Assembly: GCF_024054535.1 (NCBI RefSeq)
Contig: NZ_JAMXLV010000018.1
Span: forward strand, 1 to 64,000
Direction of reading: 5' to 3'
DNA: 64,000 nt
Source: Thermococcus alcaliphilus
Lineage (GTDB): Archaea > Methanobacteriota_B > Thermococci > Thermococcales > Thermococcaceae
Shown here: positions 1-6,707 of the stretch, one piece after another
How the letters are laid out: each line of letters begins with the position of its first letter
Numbering within the stretch: the first letter of the stretch is position 1
Translations under genes and position numbers: made by a program
The notes under the pieces: model-generated
Database searches by the model: none
Told to the model about the DNA's origin: nothing
Seen by the model: only the letters and a program-made list of their open reading frames with translations

Positions 1-27
1 ATTTTGTTTCGGCGAAAAGGTTTTAAG

Positions 28-59
28 GCTGAAACCATCCAGTGAATAATGGTTTCAGC
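28..59. repeat. Perfect 11-bp inverted repeat
   Basis: The arms GCTGAAACCAT (28-38) and ATGGTTTCAGC (49-59) are perfect complements around a 10-nt loop. The stretch from 1 to 192 holds no gene that I recognise. The hairpin could be the 3' end or terminator of a transcript from beyond the left edge, or part of an RNA read leftward from the symmetric TATA box at 160-168. Only the palindrome itself is directly visible. Confidence 0.6.
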
Positions 60-159
60 TTGCATGTTTCCCCCCTTTCTTTTTCTGTGGTAGTGTCTGG
101 GATTTAAACCTGACGCCTCACTGCTTATCCTGACAGTATCATTTCCAAAAACCGTAAGA

Positions 160-168
160 TTTATAAAT
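160..168 (+). promoter_or_regulatory. TATA box of tRNA-Arg(UCU)
   Basis: TTTATAAAT is centred about 28 bp before the tRNA 5' end, the usual spacing for an archaeal TBP site. The sequence is nearly palindromic, so leftward initiation is also possible. Confidence 0.65.
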
Positions 169-192
169 GCAATCAAGCCCAATAAACTCCGA

Positions 193-269
<77 letters not shown>

Positions 270-332
270 TAAATTCTCCAGAAACATCTCTACACCATAA
301 TTCTTCCTTAAGCTTCACCCCTAAGAGTTTAT

Positions 333-394
333 GGCAATGATGACCATAAGGTCTCCCCGGCTGAATATGATGAGCTGGACCCGTAACTGAGCCC
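333..394 (+). ncRNA. C/D box methylation guide sRNA
   Basis: All four boxes are canonical and in order: C box ATGATGA (337-343), D' CTGA (361-364), C' ATGATGA (367-373) and D CTGA (387-390). The guide segments are 17 nt (344-360) and 13 nt (374-386). GGC at 333-335 can pair with GCC just after box D to close a short terminal stem, and an oligo-T run follows. This matches archaeal box C/D sRNAs, which bind L7Ae, Nop5 and fibrillarin and direct 2'-O-methylation of rRNA or tRNA. The targets were not identified here. It lies alone between tRNA-Arg and the hydrogenase maturation genes. Confidence 0.88.
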
Positions 395-400
395 CTTTTT
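391..400 (+). terminator. Oligo-T terminator of the C/D sRNA
   Basis: GCCCCTTTTT directly follows box D. Archaeal RNA polymerase terminates on such T runs, which would place the sRNA 3' end within a few nucleotides of the closing stem. Confidence 0.6.
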
Positions 401-458
401 GAATAATCCTTAAGAAGGGATTAAAAACTAAAAGTTCTTGCTTACCAAGGTCTTAGTC

Positions 459-926
459 TTAAATTTCTGCCAAAATTCTCTCTAAAATACTAACCAGCTT
501 TTCTGCACTTTCCTTAAGCTCCTCGCTCATATCAACAAAAAGTCCCGTCTGCTTTGGCTGGGCACCGATGAGAATGAACTTTGCATTTATGTGTCCTTTT
601 AGGTAGCTGACCAAAAGCTTTAAGGGCATCTTGTGGGTTGAGAAAGCCTCTCCTAGAGTCCCTTCAGGGTCCGCCAAAACTATTTCGCCTGGCTTTCCTT
701 CAAAGTGTACTGCATCTATAAAAACCACGTGAGTGGGGTTTTCCCTTATTATCTTCCCGGCATAGCTCTCGGGCATTTCCCCGCAGTTTAAAAACACCAC
801 CTTGGGATTTGAAACTCTCTCCTTTAGCATTTCCACAACGTAGACACCAAAAGCATCGTCTCCCCTGACGTCGTTTCCGATTCCACATACAACAACCTTT
901 TTTGCCCCTTTAAAAAATTCCTCCAT
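459..926 (-). CDS. [NiFe]-hydrogenase maturation protease (HycI/HyaD family)
   Basis: This 155-residue peptidase of family M52/A31 removes the C-terminal extension of a hydrogenase large subunit after nickel insertion. The N-terminal signature GIGND (about residues 15-19) followed by RGDD is typical of the family, and its length matches the usual 150-170 residues. The ATG at 926 is chosen because GGTGA lies 5 nt before it; a TTG slightly upstream has no ribosome site. It is the last gene of the hypA-hypB-protease operon, 21 nt after the HypB-like ATPase. The hydrogenase it serves is not in this window, so substrate assignment to one of the Thermococcales hydrogenases is open. Confidence 0.9.
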   Translation of the reverse strand: MEEFFKGAKKVVVCGIGNDVRGDDAFGVYVVEMLKERVSNPKVVFLNCGEMPESYAGKIIRENPTHVVFIDAVHFEGKPGEIVLADPEGTLGEAFSTHKMPLKLLVSYLKGHINAKFILIGAQPKQTGLFVDMSEELKESAEKLVSILERILAEI

Positions 927-947
927 AATTATCACCAAAAATTGAAA

Positions 948-1673
948 TTAAAGAGACTCTGCAATTTTTTCGACCTTTTTGCCAAATTCACTGCTCAAAA
1001 GCTCTTCCACGTTGCCTATCTTTTCATCAAGGTCTCTGTAGAGTGGAATGCCGACAAGGTAAGGCACGCCAAATTCTCTGGCGAAGTTCTCAATGTCCTT
1101 CTCTTCATCGAGCTTCATATTTTCCACTATGCCAATTATTTTGAGGTTTTGCTCTTTCAATAGCTCAAGGAGCTTTTTAACAACGTTGATAGCAAGCTTT
1201 GAGGGTGTAGCCACAACCAGAAACTCCCCTCTTTTGAGGAACCTCAAGACGTCCAAAAATTGATCTCCCATTCCCGGAGGCATGTCAATTATGAGGAAAT
1301 CAAGCTCATCCCATCTTGTTATTGCTAGAAGCTCTATCAGGACGTCGCTTATTTCCATTCCCCTCAGTGGGGTTGGCTTATCTTCGGAGTAATACACTAT
1401 GCTCATAAACTTAATTCCGTGCACTTCTGGAGGAACAACACCTTTGTCCTCTTCGGGAAACTCCTTGGGCTCAAAGCCCAGTATGACGTGGTCACTTGCC
1501 CCATGGAAGTCCAGATCGAGAAGGCCAACTTTATAACCTTTCTTTGCCAGAACTAAGGCCAGAGTAGTGGAAACCATTGATTTTCCTACCCCTCCCTTGC
1601 CGCTCACTACAGGAATAATCCTCTTGACTTTTTCGAGCCTGGCCTCAACTGCCTTTATCCTTGGGTCAATCAC
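948..1673 (-). CDS. ATPase-type HypB (Mrp/MinD family), nickel insertion
   Basis: This is a 241-residue Mrp/MinD/NBP35-class P-loop ATPase with a deviant Walker A, GKGGVGKS at residues 25-32. Thermococcales lack the usual GTPase HypB and use this ATPase type, which partners HypA in nickel delivery in T. kodakarensis. The gene starts with GTG at 1673 inside the hypA stop (GTGA overlap), with GGTGATGAGG just upstream, so the two are translationally coupled. Function is inferred from family and from its position between hypA and the protease. Without that context it would be annotated as an Fe-S scaffold Mrp protein, which lacks support here because no CxxC appears. Confidence 0.9.
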   Translation of the reverse strand: MIDPRIKAVEARLEKVKRIIPVVSGKGGVGKSMVSTTLALVLAKKGYKVGLLDLDFHGASDHVILGFEPKEFPEEDKGVVPPEVHGIKFMSIVYYSEDKPTPLRGMEISDVLIELLAITRWDELDFLIIDMPPGMGDQFLDVLRFLKRGEFLVVATPSKLAINVVKKLLELLKEQNLKIIGIVENMKLDEEKDIENFAREFGVPYLVGIPLYRDLDEKIGNVEELLSSEFGKKVEKIAESL

Positions 1674-2086
1674 TCCTCATCACCTTCGACCTTTATTGCT
1701 GCAAGATAAACTCCTCTCCCCTTTGTAACCTCAAAGTCCCTGCTACCGCATTTCGGACAGGCAAGGAAAGCATGAACTACCTCGGGAATAAAGTGGATAT
1801 CCTCCTTTATCCTCTCGTCAAAACCTTCTTTGACATCTTTGAGCTTCCATTCGTTTCCACAGTTTCTGCACTTAAATTCCGCCTCCTCAATAACAAACTC
1901 AATCTCTGCCTCCTCTGCAATAGTCCCCTTCTTTATTTCGTTGATGGCAAACTCAAGTATCTCTTGATTAACGTCCTGCAATTCTCCAAGGACGATCCTC
2001 ATGCCCAAAACTTTGTCTTTCCCATGCTGCCTTGCAAATTCAATTGCAGTCCTAACTATACCATCAGCGAGCGCCCATTCGTGCAT
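1670..2086 (-). CDS. hypA: Hydrogenase nickel metallochaperone HypA
   Basis: The protein has 138 residues and starts MHEW, where His2 and the N-terminus bind nickel in the family. Two CxxC pairs, Cys73/Cys76 and Cys110/Cys113, form the structural zinc site. The ATG at 2086 is chosen because it gives the required Met-His N-terminus and has GGTGA 6 nt before it. A GTG at 2095 that lies inside that ribosome site would add three residues and destroy the nickel motif. It is the first gene of a three-gene operon whose promoter carries a candidate SurR site (2117-2141). The match to the T. kodakarensis HypA family is close over the whole length. Confidence 0.96.
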   Translation of the reverse strand: MHEWALADGIVRTAIEFARQHGKDKVLGMRIVLGELQDVNQEILEFAINEIKKGTIAEEAEIEFVIEEAEFKCRNCGNEWKLKDVKEGFDERIKEDIHFIPEVVHAFLACPKCGSRDFEVTKGRGVYLAAIKVEGDEE

Positions 2087-2116
2087 GATCTTCACCAGAA
2101 AACTCTAAGCGAGGAA

Positions 2117-2141
2117 GTTTATAAATGGTGGCGTTTCAAAC
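2117..2141 (-). promoter_or_regulatory. hypA promoter with SurR-like half-site
   Basis: Read leftward, TTTATAAA (2118-2125) is a TATA box about 32-39 bp before the hypA ATG. Immediately upstream is GTTTGAAAC (2133-2141), matching the GTTn3AAC core bound by SurR, the redox regulator of hydrogen and sulfur metabolism in Thermococcales. A site just upstream of TATA is the activator position. The match is seen; regulation is inferred. Confidence 0.5.
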
Positions 2142-2164
2142 AAAAGGTGTTAAAAAGAAAAGGA

Positions 2165-3541
2165 CTAGTGCCACGTAACGGTTTTGTGCTTTACCTTTCC
2201 AGCAAGGGCATCCTTTAATGCCTGTTCCATAATCTCCAAGCCTTTTTCTGCAATTTCTTTTGTTATCACAAGCGGTGGCGTTATTCTTATGACGTTTCCG
2301 AACATGCCGTAGCTCGGCAAAATTAAGCCGAGCTCAAATGCCCTCCAACAGATTTTTCCGGTTAACTCTGGGTCTGGAATCTTGGTGTTAGGTTTCACTA
2401 TTTCTGCACCCACCATCAGCCCTTTGCCTCTAACGTCTCCGATGACCTCATAGCTATCCTTCATTTCAAGCAAGCGCTTCTTTATGAAGTCCCCAACCTT
2501 CAGTGCGTTCTCTAAAAGGTTTTCCTCCTCTATTATCCTGAGCGTCGCATATGCTGCCGCTGAAATAACGGGATTGGCGGCAGGTGTGAGCAGAGCAGAA
2601 CCGCTTGTCATGTCCATAAGCTCGGCTTTTCCAATTACTCCACTAAGACCCATTCCACTTGCTACACCCTTTCCAAAGGATATGAAATCGGGCTCGACAT
2701 CAAACCACTCACTTGCAAACCACTTTCCAGTTCTCCCAATTCCTGTCTGCACTTCATCCATTGCCAAGAGAATTCCATATTCGTCTAGCACTTTTTTGAG
2801 CTCTTTGAAGAAATTCTCTGGTGGAACAACGATTCCAGCGTCTCCTTGAATAGGCTCAGCTAAAAGAATGCTTACCTCATCCGGAGGCAATACATGGGCA
2901 AAGACATAGTTCTCTAGATAGTCCAAAAAGGCGTTTATCAGCTCGTTGGGTTCTTCATAACCGTCTATCCTCCACGGGTTTCTGTAAGGATTGGGATATG
3001 GAATCCAGACTACATTCGGGACTAGTGGCGAGAATCCTCTTTTCTGGGAGCTTTGAAAGGCAGCGACAGACGTTGCTCCATAGGTTTGGCCATGATAAGC
3101 CCCAATGAAGGCAACTATCCAAGGTTTTCTTGTGGCAAAACGGGCAACTTTCATAAGCAGATCAATGGAATCACTCCCGCTTAACCCAAAGAGAATTTTT
3201 GGATTTCCTATTGGGGCTTTCTCAGCTAAAATCTCCGCAACTTCTATCGCTCTTTTGCTGTATGTGTAGCCGATCATCGAGTGCTGTATCTTTGCCACCT
3301 GCTCTTGTACTTCTTTAACTAACTTAGGATGAGCATAACCAGTTGAGGCTGCAGCTGCTCCTGCAAGAAAGTCTATAAAAACATTGCCATCTACATCCTC
3401 TATCAGAGCTCCATAACCTCTCTCGGGAACAACAGGAAAAAGCTTAACACCTAAGCCTTGTGAAATAACCTTTTTCTCCCTCTCTACGAGTTCCTTGGCT
3501 TTTGGCCCTGGAGGAGTAACAACTAGTTTTGGATATTCCAT
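2165..3541 (-). CDS. Class III PLP aminotransferase / amino-acid racemase family
   Basis: This 458-residue fold-type I PLP enzyme belongs to the 4-aminobutyrate/ornithine aminotransferase group. The PLP lysine is Lys291 in the motif SFGKG, and the preceding MDEVQTG is the usual cofactor-ring contact. In Thermococcales this family contains both omega-aminotransferases and enzymes shown to be amino-acid racemases (alanine, serine and broad specificity), so a specific reaction cannot be read from sequence. It lies 50 nt after the sodium:alanine symporter and probably shares its message. That pairing fits an alanine- or serine-directed enzyme, but this is inference. GAGGTGA precedes the ATG at 3541. 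Confidence 0.88.
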   Translation of the reverse strand: MEYPKLVVTPPGPKAKELVEREKKVISQGLGVKLFPVVPERGYGALIEDVDGNVFIDFLAGAAAASTGYAHPKLVKEVQEQVAKIQHSMIGYTYSKRAIEVAEILAEKAPIGNPKILFGLSGSDSIDLLMKVARFATRKPWIVAFIGAYHGQTYGATSVAAFQSSQKRGFSPLVPNVVWIPYPNPYRNPWRIDGYEEPNELINAFLDYLENYVFAHVLPPDEVSILLAEPIQGDAGIVVPPENFFKELKKVLDEYGILLAMDEVQTGIGRTGKWFASEWFDVEPDFISFGKGVASGMGLSGVIGKAELMDMTSGSALLTPAANPVISAAAYATLRIIEEENLLENALKVGDFIKKRLLEMKDSYEVIGDVRGKGLMVGAEIVKPNTKIPDPELTGKICWRAFELGLILPSYGMFGNVIRITPPLVITKEIAEKGLEIMEQALKDALAGKVKHKTVTWH

Positions 3542-3591
3542 TTAAATCACCTCACAAAACGATAAAAAGTCAAAAAGAAAAATGGGGGAAA

Positions 3592-5139
3592 TCATGGGTT
3601 TGCAGAGACAAACTCGTCGGTGTACCTCTTGATGACCGTTGCTAGGAGTATGAGCCCAACAAGGTTTGGTATTGCCATAAGTCCATTCATCATGTCTGAG
3701 AATGTCCATACGTTTTCAAGGGCTGTTGTGGCACCTATGTATAGGAACACTACGAAGAGGAGGTTGTAGATCAAGTGAAGCTTTGGATAGAGCTTCGCGA
3801 ACTTTTCTGGATCGCCTTCAATCCACTTTGCAAGGTACATAATGTTCTGTCTGCCATAGAAGGACCATGCAAGCACTGTAGAGTACGCGAAGAGGATAAC
3901 ACCTATAACCACCATGACTTCACCTATGTGTCCAAATGCCCTTGCGAAAGCTTCTTGGGTTAGAGGAGTGCTTGTCTTTCCAGTTTCCCATGCCCCCGTT
4001 GCCACAATTGAGATACCTGTTAATGAACAGATAATGAGTGTGTCAATGAATGGTCCAAGCATTGCCACGTGAGCCTGTCTTGATGGATGATCTGTCCTTG
4101 CTGCAGCGTGAGCGAGTGTAGCAGTTCCTAGACCAGCTTCGTTGGAGAATAGACCTCTAGCTACTCCCCACCTTATTACGGTACCTACTGCACCACCGGC
4201 AACTGCCTGTCCAGTGAATGCATCTTTGAATATGAGGGCTATTGCAGATGGCAGCTGACCAGCGTACTTAATCCAGACACCAATTGCAAAGATGAAGTAG
4301 ATTATTGCCATAAAGGGGACTAGGCCCTCTGCAACTTCTCCGATTCTCTTAATTCCACCAACGATAACTATGAAGGTTATGAACGCGAAGAAGATACCTG
4401 TTATCCATGTTGGAACGTTGAATGCCTGCTTCATTCCCAATGCTAGAGAGTTTGCCTGTGTCATGTTTCCAATTCCAAATGCTGAAATCGCTGCAAATAA
4501 CGCGAAGAGTATTGCCAAGGTTTTGCCAAGGGTTGGAAGTGAGCGCCCTGTTAATAGGTATAGTGCCAGTATGAGGAAGAGAATTGCTATTATGATAGCA
4601 AGTATCATTAAACCTCCGCTTAGCTTTGTGGATTCGTAGCCGATGAATATTGCGAAGAGGATTATGAAGAGTCCAGCTATTGTCCTGAAAGTTGGTGAGA
4701 TTTCCTCCTCTGCCAGTCCTCTCTCTAAGAAGTTGAAGGTTCCACCGATCATTGTTCCGTCTGGCAACTTGCTTCTAAAGGCAACTCCCAAAAGTCCCTC
4801 CGAGTACCTAGTTGCCATTCCAACGAGAGCTGTGACCCACATCCAGAACAGTGCACCCGGTCCTCCGGCAGCTATTGCAGTTGCTACACCTGCTATGTTT
4901 CCTATACCAACTGTTCCAGCAATGGTTGCCATTAAAGCTTGGAATGGTGTAATATCACCTTCACCTTGCTTCTTTCTTCCCTCGAAGAGGGTGAACCTTA
5001 TAGCCCACCCAAGTCGGCGGAACTGTATGCCCCCAAGGTATATTGTTAGCAACAACCCTGTACCCACCAGTAAAATCATTATTGGGGGACCCCAAACCAT
5101 GCCATCCAGCCAGTTTATAAAGTCCATTATGGCACTCAT
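3592..5139 (-). CDS. Sodium:alanine symporter (AGCS family)
   Basis: This is a polytopic membrane protein of 515 residues, the normal length for the alanine-or-glycine:cation symporter family. Conserved family segments include TIAGTVGIGNIAGVATAI and the RGLFSNEAGLG motif. It imports alanine, glycine or serine with sodium. The ATG at 5139 has GGAGGTG five nucleotides upstream; the longer reading frame to 5172 lacks a site and crosses the inferred transcript start. It heads a unit with the class III aminotransferase, although a T-rich stretch after its stop may end part of the transcripts. A palindrome at 5163-5176 probably controls it. Confidence 0.94.
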   Translation of the reverse strand: MSAIMDFINWLDGMVWGPPIMILLVGTGLLLTIYLGGIQFRRLGWAIRFTLFEGRKKQGEGDITPFQALMATIAGTVGIGNIAGVATAIAAGGPGALFWMWVTALVGMATRYSEGLLGVAFRSKLPDGTMIGGTFNFLERGLAEEEISPTFRTIAGLFIILFAIFIGYESTKLSGGLMILAIIIAILFLILALYLLTGRSLPTLGKTLAILFALFAAISAFGIGNMTQANSLALGMKQAFNVPTWITGIFFAFITFIVIVGGIKRIGEVAEGLVPFMAIIYFIFAIGVWIKYAGQLPSAIALIFKDAFTGQAVAGGAVGTVIRWGVARGLFSNEAGLGTATLAHAAARTDHPSRQAHVAMLGPFIDTLIICSLTGISIVATGAWETGKTSTPLTQEAFARAFGHIGEVMVVIGVILFAYSTVLAWSFYGRQNIMYLAKWIEGDPEKFAKLYPKLHLIYNLLFVVFLYIGATTALENVWTFSDMMNGLMAIPNLVGLILLATVIKRYTDEFVSANP

Positions 5140-5162
5140 CTTAGCACCTCCAAAGAGTACTG

Positions 5163-5176
5163 CATAGTGCACTATG
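5163..5176 (-). promoter_or_regulatory. Perfect 14-bp palindrome, likely operator
   Basis: CATAGTGCACTATG is fully self-complementary. It lies about 30 bp downstream of the leftward TATA box at 5201-5210 and therefore falls at or just after the inferred transcription start of the symporter gene. That is the position where archaeal repressors block polymerase. The regulator is unknown; Lrp-family proteins are common choices for amino-acid transport genes. Confidence 0.55.
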
Positions 5177-5200
5177 GCATTAAGATTAACGTCAAGGAAT

Positions 5201-5210
5201 TATTTAAAAC
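5201..5210 (-). promoter_or_regulatory. TATA box of the symporter gene
   Basis: Read leftward, GTTTTAAATA predicts initiation near 5180, leaving a 40-nt leader that holds the GGAGGTG ribosome site. Confidence 0.55.
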
Positions 5211-5306
5211 TTTCTAGCACATTTATGAACCTCAATGAAATAAAATCAAGAAAGAGGACATTACCAATGAACATATTTTCAAAATTTTATGAGGCTAAAT
5301 GAAATA

Positions 5307-6425
5307 CTACCAGAACTTTCCATGTTCTTCTCTTGGAATCGGGCAGAGAACTATCCTTCTAGCCCACAGACAATCTCCGCAGCTTGGTACGTTTCCCCAG
5401 CAGTCCATTTTTGAGCCCTTGGCATAATCACACGCGTCAACAACAGGACAATCTGTGCAGGAGGGATAGAGGGAATTTCTAACACTAAACCTAAACCACG
5501 TATATTCTCTGCTCGTCCATATTTCTTTCAGAGATTTCTCTTTCACATTGCCAAAGGAATAAGCTTCCACTCTTTTCTCCCTTCCGAAAATGTATTCCGG
5601 GTATGTATGAAGAAAGCGATAACAAGGTGCAACTTCTCCATCCCACCTAACCACAGCGACGTTATTTTCAACAAAGTCACAGTGTCTTTCACTTCTAAGT
5701 TTAAATTCTGCTACTTTAACTGGAAATCCACGATATATCTGGGGATAAAGTTTGGAAAGTGCATTGCTTATATCGACACTTCCGTCGTAGATTATCATTT
5801 CGGCATGCTCTGCTGTAATCGGCATTAGGTTTGAGAAAAGCAGGGTATCTATGTTAAACCTAGAGAGATACTTCACAAGCTCTGCCATTTGTGTGTAGTT
5901 CTCTTTTGTCAAGACTACTTCAACTCCAACATGCGGAATCTCCGTATTTTCTCTCTTCTTTATCTCAGCAAACTTTTTGAGCCGTTCAACTGTAACGCTG
6001 GGCATTATATGGCCCAATCTCGTTGGCTGTGTTGGGATTGCATCCAGAGAAATGTATATCAAATCAACTCTGAGCCTTACAAGCTCTTCAATAAGTTTAT
6101 CCGTAAGAAGAAAACCGTTCGTTGAAATACCTACTGCATATCCCCTCTTTTTTACCTCCTTTACCATGTCCATAAAACGGGGATGCACAAGGGGTTCACC
6201 AATACCACCAAAGTAAATCATCTTTAAGTTAGGAAACTCTTTGGCATCATCCAGAATTTTCAAGAAAAGGTCATAATCCATATCGCCCTCTTCATCTTCC
6301 CAGTACTGCTTAAAACACATCTCACATCTCAAATTACATCGGTTTGTTATTTCAATGTAGAGGTATCTCATATCTGGGGCTTTAGGAAGCAGAATCTTAG
6401 CGTTGTCCCAATGGAACTCATGCAT
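5307..6425 (-). CDS. Radical SAM/SPASM maturase of tungsten oxidoreductase
   Basis: The 372-residue protein has the radical SAM cluster motif CxxxCxxC (CNLRCEMC) near residue 33-40. The C-terminal cysteine-rich tail, which contains CTDCPVVDAC and later SCGDCLW, is typical of SPASM/Twitch domains holding auxiliary Fe-S clusters. It matches the family found beside tungsten aldehyde:ferredoxin oxidoreductases in Thermococcales, sometimes called cofactor-modifying protein. It is the third gene of the AOR operon and starts directly after the MoaD-like stop (TGA then ATG, no spacer). The exact chemistry on the tungstopterin or enzyme is not established. Confidence 0.88.
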   Translation of the reverse strand: MHEFHWDNAKILLPKAPDMRYLYIEITNRCNLRCEMCFKQYWEDEEGDMDYDLFLKILDDAKEFPNLKMIYFGGIGEPLVHPRFMDMVKEVKKRGYAVGISTNGFLLTDKLIEELVRLRVDLIYISLDAIPTQPTRLGHIMPSVTVERLKKFAEIKKRENTEIPHVGVEVVLTKENYTQMAELVKYLSRFNIDTLLFSNLMPITAEHAEMIIYDGSVDISNALSKLYPQIYRGFPVKVAEFKLRSERHCDFVENNVAVVRWDGEVAPCYRFLHTYPEYIFGREKRVEAYSFGNVKEKSLKEIWTSREYTWFRFSVRNSLYPSCTDCPVVDACDYAKGSKMDCWGNVPSCGDCLWARRIVLCPIPREEHGKFW

Positions 6426-6674
6426 TCAACCGCCTCCCACTGGAGGGAATATACTTACCACGTCTCCGTCCTTGAGTTTGGTGTTAAGTTTCTCAAGGTG
6501 CTCGATGTTTTTTCCGTTAACCAAGATAACGGCTCCCTTTTCGAGCTCTTTTTTCATTTTGGGATATTCGTTATAGAGCTTTTCCAAAAGTTCTCCCACC
6601 GTATCAGCCTGAACTTCGAGCTCGCTCTTTCCAACAATGCCTCTGAGTGTAGCAAAAACCCTTACCTTAACCAT
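6426..6674 (-). CDS. MoaD/ThiS-family small beta-grasp protein
   Basis: This 82-residue ubiquitin-like protein ends in PPVGGG, the diglycine tail that is thiocarboxylated or conjugated in MoaD, ThiS and SAMP proteins. It would supply sulfur for the dithiolene of molybdopterin/tungstopterin. The ATG at 6674 is used because GGTGAGG lies just before it, whereas a GTG at 6683 is part of that ribosome site. It sits between AOR and its radical SAM maturase, so a dedicated role in building the tungsten cofactor for AOR is likely but inferred. Confidence 0.9.
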   Translation of the reverse strand: MVKVRVFATLRGIVGKSELEVQADTVGELLEKLYNEYPKMKKELEKGAVILVNGKNIEHLEKLNTKLKDGDVVSIFPPVGGG

Positions 6675-6707
6675 TTTCCTCACCCAAAAATAAATAATGA
6701 AGAAAAG

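Noticed and set aside
60-150. Possible leftward tRNA fragment with GGTTTAAATCC resembling a T loop
   Set aside because: No acceptor or anticodon stem can be drawn, and the T stem has a mismatch.
948-1673. Annotation as Mrp-type Fe-S cluster carrier
   Set aside because: No CxxC is present, and its place between hypA and the hydrogenase protease supports ATPase-type HypB.
1661-2218. 185-codon plus-strand frame opposite hypA
   Set aside because: It is antisense to an unmistakable hypA, without signals or homology.
4643-5167. 174-codon plus-strand frame opposite the alanine symporter
   Set aside because: It is the shadow of a highly biased membrane-protein gene on the other strand and has no ribosome site.
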